A stretch of 55,625 nucleotides of DNA from Candidatus Altimarinota bacterium (GCA_028704165.1 JAQVLK010000004.1:1-55625); one strand, 5' to 3'; counted from the first letter of the stretch, positions 15,631-24,185 are shown. Made by a program: numbers and translations. Notes: generated by a model not told the origin, from the letters alone.

Positions 15631-16710
15631 TTATTTCAATCCTGCAGCGCCAAACTTGTAACACAGCATCTCAACATGCTTGGCGACGGTTTCTTGGACA
15701 AGTCCCATAACTTCCTCCAGTTCTGTCCCACGAGCATCTTGGCGCAGTAAATTGATGTCAATTACACCAAGATATTGACGTGGATCGATGGCATCTAATT
15801 TTTCATCCAAGACTTTTTTGATCTTTGCCAGTAATTCTGAACTTTGCTCAATACGGGGGTGATCATGGAAATATTTACGGAAGGTGGCAGTAATACCCAG
15901 ACGCAAATCAGTATCAATATTAACTTTACGCACTCCAAACTTGATCGCTTCTTGGATTCTATCCATGGGAATACCGTGCGCTTTCTCGATCTTACCGCCG
16001 TATTTGTTAATCTCGGCGACCATTTCGTGAGGAACTGTCGAAGAACCATGACTCACCAAGAAATGATCCATATTCATTTTATTCTTTACCAAAGCTTCGT
16101 GGCTAAGTCGTACAATCTCGGTATTAACCTTTGAAGTATTTTGACCTTTATTGGGGCCATGAGAAGTTCCGTATGCTATGGCCAGTGAATCGCAACCGGA
16201 TCTTTTGAAAAATTCGACCACTTTTTGTGGGTCGGCATAGCTTGTTTCTGCATGACTAATATCTTCTTCTACGCCAGCTAGTGTTCCATATTCTCCTTCA
16301 ACCTGAATTTGTTTAGGATGAGCGGCTTCTACAACCAGTTTTGTTTCTGAGATATTCTCGTCAAAAGCAAAATGTGAAGCATCGATCATGACCGAACTAA
16401 AACCGGTCTCGATACATTCGAGAGCAGCTTCGCGTGTACCATGATCAAGATGCAAGACCACCGGTAGTTTGTGATTACTAATCCCCATTGCATCGCGCAG
16501 CATTTGAGCGATATGCAGTGGACCTCCCTGAAAAGAATTAGCGCCACGACTGGCTTGGATAATTCCGGGAGCCTCTGCGCGACGGAGTCCCTCTAGAATT
16601 CCTTGGGCTTGCGTATAAAAATTTACATTAAAAGCTCCGATAGCGGCAGGCTTACCGTTTAAGGTAGATTGCTCGGCGGCTTGAAAAATTGGGATAGAGT
16701 TTGTAAACAT
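15631..16710 (-). CDS. fba: Fructose-bisphosphate aldolase, class II
   Basis: Zinc-dependent aldolase that splits or forms fructose 1,6-bisphosphate. The start at 16710 (MFTNSIPIFQAAEQ) gives 359 aa. The longer open frame upstream is encoded by the A/T-rich repeat spacer and is rejected. Zinc and substrate motifs are HLDHGT (first zinc His), ISHAETSYADP, YGTSHGPNKG and VSHGSSTVPHE, with VRKVNIDTDLRLG near the phosphate site. It is the last of five consecutive minus-strand sugar-phosphate genes. It converges with the RAYT gene with only 2 nt between stop codons. No ribosome binding site is clear. Confidence 0.96.
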   Translation of the reverse strand: MFTNSIPIFQAAEQSTLNGKPAAIGAFNVNFYTQAQGILEGLRRAEAPGIIQASRGANSFQGGPLHIAQMLRDAMGISNHKLPVVLHLDHGTREAALECIETGFSSVMIDASHFAFDENISETKLVVEAAHPKQIQVEGEYGTLAGVEEDISHAETSYADPQKVVEFFKRSGCDSLAIAYGTSHGPNKGQNTSKVNTEIVRLSHEALVKNKMNMDHFLVSHGSSTVPHEMVAEINKYGGKIEKAHGIPMDRIQEAIKFGVRKVNIDTDLRLGITATFRKYFHDHPRIEQSSELLAKIKKVLDEKLDAIDPRQYLGVIDINLLRQDARGTELEEVMGLVQETVAKHVEMLCYKFGAAGLK

Positions 16711-16732
16711 AAATTTTGAATTTTGAATTATG

Positions 16733-16772
16733 AATTTTGAATGAAATATCAAGCAATGCAGCATTCAAAATT
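16733..16772. repeat. Inverted repeat AATTTTGAATG in the fba-glpX spacer
   Basis: AATTTTGAATG (16733-16743) and CATTCAAAATT (16762-16772) pair perfectly over 11 bp around an 18-nt loop. Further partial copies of AATTTTGAA precede it from 16712. The same 11-mer inverted repeat occurs between pgk and gap. Confidence 0.6.
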
Positions 16773-16785
16773 TAACATTCAACAT

Positions 16786-17736
16786 TTATCTAAGGGGTGG
16801 ATCTTTCCTGATACTCTGCAAGAACCTGATAGTTTGAGTCTTGCTATCCATGATCACACTGTAAGTCTTGACTGCTCCTTTTTGGAACTCGACAGCTGGC
16901 ATGGAAACGCTATGCGTAATGCCTGTTGCCACAAATAAAATATCATCACCCGGAGCCAGATCATCAGTGAAGTAAACTTTTTCAATATCTGTAATGCCCA
17001 TTTTCTGCATACGTTCAACCTGTTCCTTGTCCTTGGGCTTGAAGATGGCCTGGATCTCTCCTCCCATGGCTTTCATGGCCGCCGCTTTAATTACGCCTTC
17101 CGGAGCAGCTCCAATTCCCATGACAGCATGAATGTTGTTATCGGGGAAAGCAGCATCTAGTCCGGCGGAAACGTCACCATCTGTAATAAGTTTGATACGT
17201 GCTCCCGTTTCTCTAATTTCTTTAATTAGGTCCGCATGACGAGGTCGATCAAGCACAACAACTGTAACTTGATCGACAGGTATTTTGTAAGTCTTTGCGA
17301 TTATCTTTAAAGTTTCTTGAGTGGGAGCATTGATGCTCACTTTACCTTTTAGTTTGGGACCAACAACTAACTTTTGCATATACATATCCGGAGCATGCAG
17401 AAGCCCTCCTTGCTCGGAGATAGCCATCACGGCGATCGCCCCATCCAGCCCAGCCGCACAGAGGTTGGTGCCTTCCAATGGATCAACTGCGATATCGACC
17501 CGTGGACCATTCTTAGTTCCCAATTCTTCACCGATATAGAGCATGGGAGCCTCGTCGCGCTCTCCTTCGCCAATCACAATCCGAGCGTCTATATCAATAC
17601 TATTTAGAATTTTACGTAAAGCTTCTGTGGCAAGCTTGTCAGCATAATGAGCGTCACCCTTACCGATACTACGTGCTGATTCTATAGCGGCAGCTTCGGT
17701 AGCACGCACAAATTGGGAAATGAGGTAGTTAAGCAT
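16786..17736 (-). CDS. glpX: Fructose-1,6-bisphosphatase, class II (GlpX)
   Basis: Hydrolyses fructose 1,6-bisphosphate in gluconeogenesis. The 316-aa protein has the GlpX signature IVIGEGERDEAPMLYIGEE with the metal ligands, VDIAVDPLEGTN (DPLEGTN near residue 87), and later ITDGDVSAGLDAAFPD and VMGIGAAPEGVI. These separate it from class I enzymes. It lies in the same run as pfkA, pgk, gap and fba, giving both directions of the fructose 6-phosphate/1,6-bisphosphate step. A promoter of the divergent gene lies just upstream. Confidence 0.95.
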   Translation of the reverse strand: MLNYLISQFVRATEAAAIESARSIGKGDAHYADKLATEALRKILNSIDIDARIVIGEGERDEAPMLYIGEELGTKNGPRVDIAVDPLEGTNLCAAGLDGAIAVMAISEQGGLLHAPDMYMQKLVVGPKLKGKVSINAPTQETLKIIAKTYKIPVDQVTVVVLDRPRHADLIKEIRETGARIKLITDGDVSAGLDAAFPDNNIHAVMGIGAAPEGVIKAAAMKAMGGEIQAIFKPKDKEQVERMQKMGITDIEKVYFTDDLAPGDDILFVATGITHSVSMPAVEFQKGAVKTYSVIMDSKTQTIRFLQSIRKDPPLR

Positions 17737-17792
17737 TTTCTGGATTAATAACTAATTGCAGTTTAGCTTAAGCCTAGAATTAAGTAAAATTG

Positions 17793-17821
17793 TTGACAAC
17801 TCTTACTTAGAATAGTATAAA
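17793..17821 (+). promoter_or_regulatory. Strong predicted promoter of the hypothetical gene at 17844
   Basis: A perfect -35 TTGACA (17793-17798) and the -10 TATAAA (17816-17821) are 17 nt apart. The expected start is near 17828, leaving a leader of about 16 nt with no ribosome binding site. Confidence 0.75.
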
Positions 17822-17843
17822 TACAGCCTCTGAAAATAATATA

Positions 17844-18332
17844 ATGTTACAAGAAGGTTTAAAAAATAGCGATTCGAGTTTAAGACTGGTAAAGGCATCT
17901 GTTTCTCCACAAGAAATCACTGGTCTTAATAAAGTTATGGAAATGGCCAGTTTCTTTGCTGAACAAATTATGCTTGTGGCAGATAATCTTAAGCTAACTG
18001 AAGGACAGCAATATACTTGCCGTATTTCCTGCGTAAGATTTGAGTCTTTTCAACTAGGGGATGCTCCTCAGTGCAAATTATTTATGCGACAGTTAATTAT
18101 CGAGCTTTCTAAAAAATTAATAGAAAGTGCTTATAGACCGATTCTTTGCAGAGGTGATCTAACTTTTAAGATAAACGAAGAATCTTTACAAGTAATTGAT
18201 AAAGGAGATTGCGTAGATTTTAAATGCGCGTTTAACTGTCTCTGGGAGCGTATATCGCCAGAACAGGCGGTAATTGAAACTCGCTCTAAAGTAGATTCAG
18301 TCTTCGAGCCAGTATCAGGTCATAGGGATTAA
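17844..18332 (+). CDS. Hypothetical protein, 162 aa
   Basis: Unrecognised. The 162-aa product has no signal peptide or membrane segment. It has a helical N-terminal half (SPQEITGLNKVMEMASFFAE) and a middle part with mixed strands, with six cysteines spread along the protein (CRISC, APQCKLF, ILCRGD, DCVDFKCAFNC). The Cys are not in a standard zinc-finger spacing, but a metal or redox role is possible. It is driven by a strong promoter and runs against pfkA, overlapping the end of pfkA by 47 nt. That region codes on both strands: ETRSKVDSVFEPVSGHRD here and DSKMVNPYDLILARRLNLL in pfkA. Real coding is supported by the promoter and length; function is unknown. Confidence 0.6.
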   Translation: MLQEGLKNSDSSLRLVKASVSPQEITGLNKVMEMASFFAEQIMLVADNLKLTEGQQYTCRISCVRFESFQLGDAPQCKLFMRQLIIELSKKLIESAYRPILCRGDLTFKINEESLQVIDKGDCVDFKCAFNCLWERISPEQAVIETRSKVDSVFEPVSGHRD

Positions 18333-19272
18333 CCATCTTGCTATCGGTGTCTGCTAGGGGAGTGAAGCAGAAGCTGTTTTGGCTAACTCCCAGCATGAAG
18401 TTGCTCTTGCCATCGAGGAGTGGTTTTAGGATACCTGTGCCCAAAGTTAGACCCAGATAGATATCGTGCTCGATGGGGTTACTGCCTCTTTGCAAGTACC
18501 CGATATCTTGTAGACGAACTTTCGAACTCAAAGTTTTTTTATCCAGCAGCTTTAGGAGAGCCTGCAACTTCTTTTCATTTTTATCAAAGTAAGCCTCCGA
18601 AATTACAATCAAATGAGATCTAGCTCCTGACTTGAAAGTCTTGTTCACCTTAGCTATCAAATCTTGCTCTGAGATTTTCTTTTCGGGAACAAGTACACTA
18701 TCCGCTCTACCGGAAATAGCACCACGTAGAGCGAGAAAACCGCTACGACGGCCCATGGTATAGACCAGATAGGTTGCCTTGCAGGAATCCGCTGTGTTAC
18801 GCAGGTTCTCCAAACTTTCAACAATTACATTAGCGGCTGTCTTATAACCTAAAGTGTCATCAGTACCAAAGAGGTCGTTGTCGATCGTGGCTGGAATTCC
18901 TACCACTCTCACTCCAAGCTTGCTGAGATCATTGGCACCGCGCATCGTTCCGTCACCACCGATCACGACTAGGACATCGATCTTATTTTGCTCGAGGACT
19001 TTCTTGGCAAGAGTACGCCCCTTCTTTGTTTCAAAATCTTTGGAGCGCATACTGCCCAAGATAGATCCACCAATATTGGCTATGCGACAAATCTCCTTGG
19101 GATTCAGAATTAATTTACGATTCTCCAATAATCCCTGATAGCCATCATAAAACCCAATAACTTGGATTTTATTTTGTTGACACTCAGTCACCAATCCTTC
19201 CAGAGCGGCATTCATACCCGGAGCATCGCCACCAGAGGTAAGTACGGCAATACGTTTGATATTTTTTCTCAT
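18286..19272 (-). CDS. pfkA: ATP-dependent 6-phosphofructokinase
   Basis: Phosphorylates fructose 6-phosphate in the committed glycolytic step. The 328-aa protein has the N-terminal TSGGDAPGMNAAL loop, VVIGGDGTMRGA and the catalytic GIPATIDNDLFGTDDTLG (Asp base in TIDND). A Gly in GGDGT and Ala rather than Lys in PATIDND point to ATP rather than pyrophosphate as donor. The motif YTMGRRSGFLA binds the sugar phosphate. The C-terminus (NPYDLILARRLNLL) overlaps the convergent hypothetical gene by 47 nt. Many CPR genomes are said to lack this enzyme, so its presence is informative. Confidence 0.95.
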   Translation of the reverse strand: MRKNIKRIAVLTSGGDAPGMNAALEGLVTECQQNKIQVIGFYDGYQGLLENRKLILNPKEICRIANIGGSILGSMRSKDFETKKGRTLAKKVLEQNKIDVLVVIGGDGTMRGANDLSKLGVRVVGIPATIDNDLFGTDDTLGYKTAANVIVESLENLRNTADSCKATYLVYTMGRRSGFLALRGAISGRADSVLVPEKKISEQDLIAKVNKTFKSGARSHLIVISEAYFDKNEKKLQALLKLLDKKTLSSKVRLQDIGYLQRGSNPIEHDIYLGLTLGTGILKPLLDGKSNFMLGVSQNSFCFTPLADTDSKMVNPYDLILARRLNLL

Positions 19273-19286
19273 TTTGGATGTTTAAT

Positions 19287-20468
19287 TTACTTATCCTCCA
19301 GCGCCTCAATGCCTGGTAAGGTTCCTTTCTCGATGAATTCTAAGGTCGCACCTCCTCCCGTCGAGACGTGAGTAACTTTATTTAATAGTTTAGGATATTT
19401 CTTGACTGCTCCTAATGTGTCGCCACCACCGATCACACTATTAGCATCTGACTTTGAGATAGCCTCTAATAGTCCGTGCGTCCCCTTGGCAAACTTAGGA
19501 TTCTCAGCTAGTCCTACAGGTCCACTCCAGATTACAGTCCCGGCCTTTTTGATATGATCAGCATATTTCTTGATAGTTTTGGGACCGATATCGAGAATGT
19601 ACCAGTTACTTGGTACATCAAAAATCGAGACGACTTTCGTTTTTCTACCTTCTAAACTATCGGCAATTACTACATCCTCAGGTAGCATCAAGGCTGTATT
19701 ACTATTCATAGCTTTCCAAATGTATTTATGCGTTAGTTCTAGCATCTCAGGTTCATAAATTGATTTTCCGATCTTCCCACCCCAAGCCTTGAGGAAGTTA
19801 TTCGCGATACCTCCACCGATCATGATAGCATCAGCTTTTTCCAAGAATCTATCAATAACAGCAATCTTGGACATAAACTTTTTACCACCGATAATAACGG
19901 TAACCGGTTTAGCAGGGCTACGCATAAACATATCCAAGAAGCGTATTTCTTCTTCGAGTAGAAGTCCCGCTACGCTAGGCAGAAATTCTGTGATTCCAAC
20001 GACAGAAGCGTGTTTACGATGAGAAACTCCAAAAGCATCGTTGACATAAATATCCGCATAAGAGGCCAGCTTCTTAGAAAAAGACTTACTATTTTCTCGT
20101 TCTTCCATCGAATAACGAATATTTTGAAGCATTACAATTTCTCCGGGTTTTAACTTTGAGATAGTCTTTTTATTATTCTTATCTTCAAGTTCCAAGACAG
20201 GAATTTCTTTGAGATCCAACCTTTTTGCCAGAGTCTTGGCAATTGGTTTGAGATCCAGTTCCGGATTGTGATCAGTGGGACGACCGAGATGGCTTACTAG
20301 TACAAGCTTGGCCCCGCGACCGATGAGGTTGAATAAAGTTGGTAAAACAGCAGTGATGCGAGAGTCGTCTTCGATTTTACCTTGTTTGTCCAGAGGAACA
20401 TTGAGATCAACTCTGATCAAAACAGTTTTACCTTTGACTTCGATATCTTTGATAGTTTTTTTATTCAT
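19287..20468 (-). CDS. pgk: Phosphoglycerate kinase
   Basis: Makes ATP from 1,3-bisphosphoglycerate. The 393-aa protein has the N-terminal VLIRVDLNVPLD signature, VLVSHLGRPTD, the hinge/substrate segment YADIYVNDAFGVSHRKHAS, IGGKKFMSKIAV in the nucleotide domain, and the GGGDTLGAV and STGGGATLEF loops at the C-terminus. It is 14 nt upstream of pfkA and 69 nt downstream of gap, in the order gap-pgk-pfkA-glpX-fba along the minus strand. Start is ATG at 20468. Confidence 0.97.
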   Translation of the reverse strand: MNKKTIKDIEVKGKTVLIRVDLNVPLDKQGKIEDDSRITAVLPTLFNLIGRGAKLVLVSHLGRPTDHNPELDLKPIAKTLAKRLDLKEIPVLELEDKNNKKTISKLKPGEIVMLQNIRYSMEERENSKSFSKKLASYADIYVNDAFGVSHRKHASVVGITEFLPSVAGLLLEEEIRFLDMFMRSPAKPVTVIIGGKKFMSKIAVIDRFLEKADAIMIGGGIANNFLKAWGGKIGKSIYEPEMLELTHKYIWKAMNSNTALMLPEDVVIADSLEGRKTKVVSIFDVPSNWYILDIGPKTIKKYADHIKKAGTVIWSGPVGLAENPKFAKGTHGLLEAISKSDANSVIGGGDTLGAVKKYPKLLNKVTHVSTGGGATLEFIEKGTLPGIEALEDK

Positions 20469-20495
20469 GAAATAAATGTTGAATTATAGATTTTA

Positions 20496-20531
20496 AATTT
20501 TGAATGCAGGATTAACTCAACATTCAAAATT
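20496..20531. repeat. Inverted repeat AATTTTGAATG in the gap-pgk spacer
   Basis: AATTTTGAATG (20496-20506) and CATTCAAAATT (20521-20531) form a perfect 11-bp inverted repeat with a 14-nt loop, identical in arms to the repeat in the fba-glpX spacer. Confidence 0.6.
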
Positions 20532-20537
20532 CATCAT

Positions 20538-21539
20538 TTAGAATTTGCTTATATAACTCATCAAATCTACAAGTCGGCAAGTATAGCCCCATTCGTTATC
20601 ATACCAAGCCAGCACTTTTAGCATCTTGGGGCCGATCATCTCGGTTGATAGAGCATCAATAGTACCGGAGAAAGTACTCCCTTTGTAATCAACAGAGACC
20701 AAGGGTTCTTCACTATAACCCAAAATACCTTTTAACTCTTTTTTACTAGCTGCTTTAAAAGCAGCATTAACTTCTCCTACTGTACTTTTTTTGCTTAAAT
20801 TTACGGTTAGATCAACGAGTGAACTAGTCGGCGTTGGAATACGAACGGCTATGCCACTTAATTTACCTGCTAGTTCGGGAATAACTTCACTGATAGCCTC
20901 TGCAGCCCCGGTCGAAGTCGGAATCATAGAAAGATTGGCAGCGCGTGCGCGGCGCAGATCTTTGTGTGAGTTGTCGAGCAGATTTTGATCACTGGTATAA
21001 GCATGAATGGTTGTCATCAAACCTTCCTCAATACCAAACTTATCTTGTAAGACCTTACAAACCGGTGCTAAACAGTTGGTAGTACAGGAAGCGTTGGAAA
21101 CAATATGGTGCTTCTTGGGATCATACTTTTTCTCGTTCACACCCATCACAAAAGTCCCGTCAACTTCTTTGCCGGGAGCGGAAATAATTACTTTTTTAAC
21201 GGTATCATGCAGATGCCAGGCAGCCTCCGCCTTCTTACGGAAAACACCCGTTGCCTCAAAAACAACTTCTACCTTTGCTTCTCCCCAGGGAATCTCTTTG
21301 GGATCGTCAAATTGAAAGACTTTGATACGATGTCCATCGACAAACAGATCTTCACCTTTAGCCTCAACTTTGCCTTCGTAAATACCGTAAGTTGAATCGT
21401 ATTTAAAAAGGTGAGCATGACTTTCGGTGCTAGCACGACTGTTGATAGCAACAATCTCAAGATTCGGATGTTGCATAGCAATACGCAGGGCTAGACGTCC
21501 GATGCGTCCAAATCCGTTGATGGCTACTTTTGTTTTCAT
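20538..21539 (-). CDS. gap: Glyceraldehyde-3-phosphate dehydrogenase
   Basis: NAD-dependent oxidation and phosphorylation of glyceraldehyde 3-phosphate. The 333-aa protein has the Rossmann start VAINGFGRIGRLALR, the catalytic SNASCTTNCLAPV with the active Cys, and AATGAAEAISEVIPE-type phosphate-site residues, followed by the usual WYDNEWGYTCRLVDL near the C-terminus. It is the first gene of the five-gene sugar-phosphate run on the minus strand. It lies downstream of the YhhQ-like gene by about 50 nt; no clear promoter is seen in that spacer. Confidence 0.97.
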   Translation of the reverse strand: MKTKVAINGFGRIGRLALRIAMQHPNLEIVAINSRASTESHAHLFKYDSTYGIYEGKVEAKGEDLFVDGHRIKVFQFDDPKEIPWGEAKVEVVFEATGVFRKKAEAAWHLHDTVKKVIISAPGKEVDGTFVMGVNEKKYDPKKHHIVSNASCTTNCLAPVCKVLQDKFGIEEGLMTTIHAYTSDQNLLDNSHKDLRRARAANLSMIPTSTGAAEAISEVIPELAGKLSGIAVRIPTPTSSLVDLTVNLSKKSTVGEVNAAFKAASKKELKGILGYSEEPLVSVDYKGSTFSGTIDALSTEMIGPKMLKVLAWYDNEWGYTCRLVDLMSYISKF

Positions 21540-21588
21540 AGCTTTATGCTTTATTTGTATAAATACCCTACATAATATAGAGAAAAGT

Positions 21589-22272
21589 CTAGTTTTTGTC
21601 TAAAGGCTTCATTATCTCCAGTTTTGAAAGATAAATAAAGGGAGTATCGAGTAAGGCAACAATCAACTTCACAAGATAGGTAAAAAGTATGATTTGCCAG
21701 ATCACGTTATTTGCAAATACACCGTAAAAAGCTGCTAATGTAAAAAAAACAGAATCTACTGCTTGCGATAGGAAAGTTGAGAGATTATTTCTGAGCCAGA
21801 GGTAGCGACCTTTACTTAGGTCTTTGATTTTTTCGAACAAGTAAACGTCTAAATGTTGACTCAATAGATAGGAAAGCATACTAGCAGCTACAATTCGTGG
21901 TGTGAGAGAGAATATTTCCAAGAAACTATCTTGGATAAAATCAAACTCATTGGGATGGAAGAGCAAAATGAATTGTGATGCTATCACAAAAAAAACTGAG
22001 ATAAAAAAACCAATTCGTACTGCCTGAAGTGCAACTTTCTTCCCATAATGTTCAGTCAAGAGATCGCTTGATAGAAAAATAGAAGAATAAAGCACATTCC
22101 CACCGGTAACTGCCATACCGAAAAGGGTCATTTGTTTCAAAACAAAAATATTCATTAGTACTACACAAGCCGCAATATAAGCACAAAGCCAAATACGTCC
22201 CATCTTGAAAGAGAACAGACTTCCTCCCAATGCGACTATACTGTAAATGATAAAAATTATGTTATTCGACAT
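21589..22272 (-). CDS. YhhQ-type transporter (VUT family, queuosine precursor)
   Basis: The 227-aa protein has about six hydrophobic helices and the VUT/DUF165 signatures GGNVLYSSIFLSSDLLTEHYG near residues 57-77, SQHLDVYLFEKIKD, LRNNLSTFLSQAVDSVFF and FTYLVKLIVALLDTPFIYL. YhhQ/QueT proteins import 7-deazapurine precursors of queuosine. The family match is good, but the substrate is inferred. Its start overlaps the end of the upstream DUF3352-like gene by 11 nt, so the two are co-transcribed. No queuosine biosynthesis gene is present nearby. Confidence 0.85.
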   Translation of the reverse strand: MSNNIIFIIYSIVALGGSLFSFKMGRIWLCAYIAACVVLMNIFVLKQMTLFGMAVTGGNVLYSSIFLSSDLLTEHYGKKVALQAVRIGFFISVFFVIASQFILLFHPNEFDFIQDSFLEIFSLTPRIVAASMLSYLLSQHLDVYLFEKIKDLSKGRYLWLRNNLSTFLSQAVDSVFFTLAAFYGVFANNVIWQIILFTYLVKLIVALLDTPFIYLSKLEIMKPLDKN

Positions 22273-23905
22273 AATTTCTGTTAAAAAAGATTATTTCACT
22301 TTTGATACTAGTCGCATCGATGCTTTGGTTGAGTAAAAGATCAGGATAAATATTATTTAATTTAGCTGTAAAATCGAGAATCTTATCCGAAACGGGAATG
22401 CTATGCTTATTTGATTCAAAAGATTCTAGGTTAATCAGACTAAGCTCTGAAACCGGATAACCCAATTCGGAAAGGAGAGGATCTAATTTGAGACTTTGTG
22501 CTTGTAACGCGAGCTTGATACCTTCCAAATGCGGTGCCAGTACCAGCACATCTCCCATAGTAAAATAGTAAAGACCAAAATCAAGCTTGGGATATTTGTA
22601 GCTTAAGATTTTTTGCCCTTCTACTTCTTCCTCACTTAATTCAAGGGTAACGGGGCTACTAGCGACTAGCTCTTGGTAACTGCTACCGTCAGGGAGTGTA
22701 CGACTCACTTTACTACTATTTATTTGTGGTATGTAGGCCTCCAAGGCTTGTTTGAGATTTTGAATCAATTGTTCCTGACGATCTGCACTGATTTTTAGTA
22801 AAAAGCGTTGAGAATTATTATCGACACCTTCAAGATACAGATATTCTCCATTTATAAATTCTAGAATATCACTATTCAGATCCAATCCTGATTTATCTTT
22901 CCAAACTGAATCAAAAACCGACCAGGGAATACCGAGCGCAATTTTATTGGAACTTAGATTGTCAGTAGTGTTTGTAAGTTTGTAATTCAAATCTGTACCA
23001 TTCAGAAAATATACATCTTCCTTAGCTACATAGCCGAGTAGGCTAGGGGAGTAGCTCTTATTCACAGCACTGAGATATTGGCTAGGTGAAGCTGAAATAG
23101 AAATCTTGGCTGAATCACTGTTAATAGTTAATCTAGCCATAGCAGCGTCTACTTTCTTGAAATAGCTTGAAACTAAGGAAGCTAATTTTGATTCAGCTTG
23201 TGAGCCTAGCAAGAATTCGTAATACTGTTTTGGTCTAAAAAAGACGTTAAGTATTTTTCCGGCAGGAACTTTATCCTGTAATTCCTGCCAAATAGGATCT
23301 TGTCTGAGTTTTGGCACTTCTTCCTGATCTAGCATTCCTAGAGTGAGAGGACTTGTACTGAGAGCGAGATAGTTATCAAGTACTTCAAAATAAAATTTCT
23401 GTGAGCCAAAAAGCAGACTAGGTTGAGCTTCTTGGTCGATCGTGTTAAGACGTTCCTTGATAAAAATATCCAAAATTCTAGAATCTGTATACTGCAAAAA
23501 CAAGAGAGGGTAAAATTCCTCATTGTCTTCTAGAATTACAAAAGAGCTCTTGTGTCCCATCCAAGGAGTAATTTCCAAATCAGAATTATAGACATTCTCT
23601 TCTTCCAATAACTTAAATTCTTTCAGGATTTGTGCTGGTGCAATCTCCGGATATTTCCCAATAAGATTTCTAAAATTATGAGTCTGAGTTTTGAAGGGAT
23701 TTAAATCAAGTCTAGCAAGTAGTACTGTGTTTCTGGCAGGAAGAATGTTTTCCAGATCTTCACTAACGAAATAGCGCTGCCAAACAAACAATAAGCCACT
23801 GCTTATAATAATTGTCATACTGAGGACTAGCGCAATCATGTAAAAAGATTGCCAGAAGGGATGATAAAGATGCTGCTCGAGTTTGTTTTTGTTGAAATAA
23901 TACAT
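22262..23905 (-). CDS. DUF3352-like membrane-anchored protein
   Basis: The 547-aa product has one hydrophobic segment near residues 19-46 after a polar tip, so it is type II or N-terminally anchored with a large extracytoplasmic part. LPARNTVLLARLDLNPFKTQ after the anchor fits the start of DUF3352, whose family members are uncharacterised secreted or membrane proteins. The rest has mixed strands and helices with repeated Ser/Leu-rich segments. It ends inside the YhhQ-like gene. The 505-nt region upstream carries no gene and holds repeats and the third CTTAAT site. Role is unknown. Confidence 0.55.
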   Translation of the reverse strand: MYYFNKNKLEQHLYHPFWQSFYMIALVLSMTIIISSGLLFVWQRYFVSEDLENILPARNTVLLARLDLNPFKTQTHNFRNLIGKYPEIAPAQILKEFKLLEEENVYNSDLEITPWMGHKSSFVILEDNEEFYPLLFLQYTDSRILDIFIKERLNTIDQEAQPSLLFGSQKFYFEVLDNYLALSTSPLTLGMLDQEEVPKLRQDPIWQELQDKVPAGKILNVFFRPKQYYEFLLGSQAESKLASLVSSYFKKVDAAMARLTINSDSAKISISASPSQYLSAVNKSYSPSLLGYVAKEDVYFLNGTDLNYKLTNTTDNLSSNKIALGIPWSVFDSVWKDKSGLDLNSDILEFINGEYLYLEGVDNNSQRFLLKISADRQEQLIQNLKQALEAYIPQINSSKVSRTLPDGSSYQELVASSPVTLELSEEEVEGQKILSYKYPKLDFGLYYFTMGDVLVLAPHLEGIKLALQAQSLKLDPLLSELGYPVSELSLINLESFESNKHSIPVSDKILDFTAKLNNIYPDLLLNQSIDATSIKSEIIFFNRNYVE

Positions 23906-24012
23906 TACTTTTTGCTCTATAATTGCAATGCCTACTATACATGAAGACGAAGCTTGGAGTAAACAGGCTGTTTTCGGGACTCGGAGAATAAAAATATTGT
24001 TATATTGCTACC

Positions 24013-24050
24013 TTGTTACATTGTTAGGCGACACATCAACAATGTAACAA
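24013..24050. repeat. 13-bp perfect inverted repeat
   Basis: TTGTTACATTGTT (24013-24025) and AACAATGTAACAA (24038-24050) are perfectly complementary with a 12-nt centre. There is no T-tract. It may be a dyad operator or RNA hairpin, about 110 bp upstream of the DUF3352-like start. No similar sequence was seen elsewhere in the window. Confidence 0.5.
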
Positions 24051-24121
24051 ATTCCCTAACCATTTAACCATTCTGCCTTTTCCTAGCAAGTAAGAACCAG
24101 TCCAAGCCAGTCTTTTTTCAT

Positions 24122-24138
24122 CTTAATGTTTTCTTAAT
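24122..24138 (+). promoter_or_regulatory. Direct repeat CTTAAT-N5-CTTAAT, site 3
   Basis: CTTAAT at 24122-24127 and 24133-24138, followed by CTTTG exactly as in site 2. It is upstream of the minus-strand DUF3352-like gene by about 220 bp. Confidence 0.5.
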
Positions 24139-24185
24139 CTTTGGCACTTAAAATAAAGGGTGATTTTAAGTAATTCTTAAAATTT

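Noticed and set aside
16711..16764. Upstream extension of fba
   Set aside because: The extra codons come from the A/T-rich repeat spacer, and the family begins at 16710.
18286..19272. Pyrophosphate-dependent PFK
   Set aside because: GGDGT and PATIDND carry Gly and Ala at the donor-determining positions; the PPi type has GGDDT and PKTIDND.
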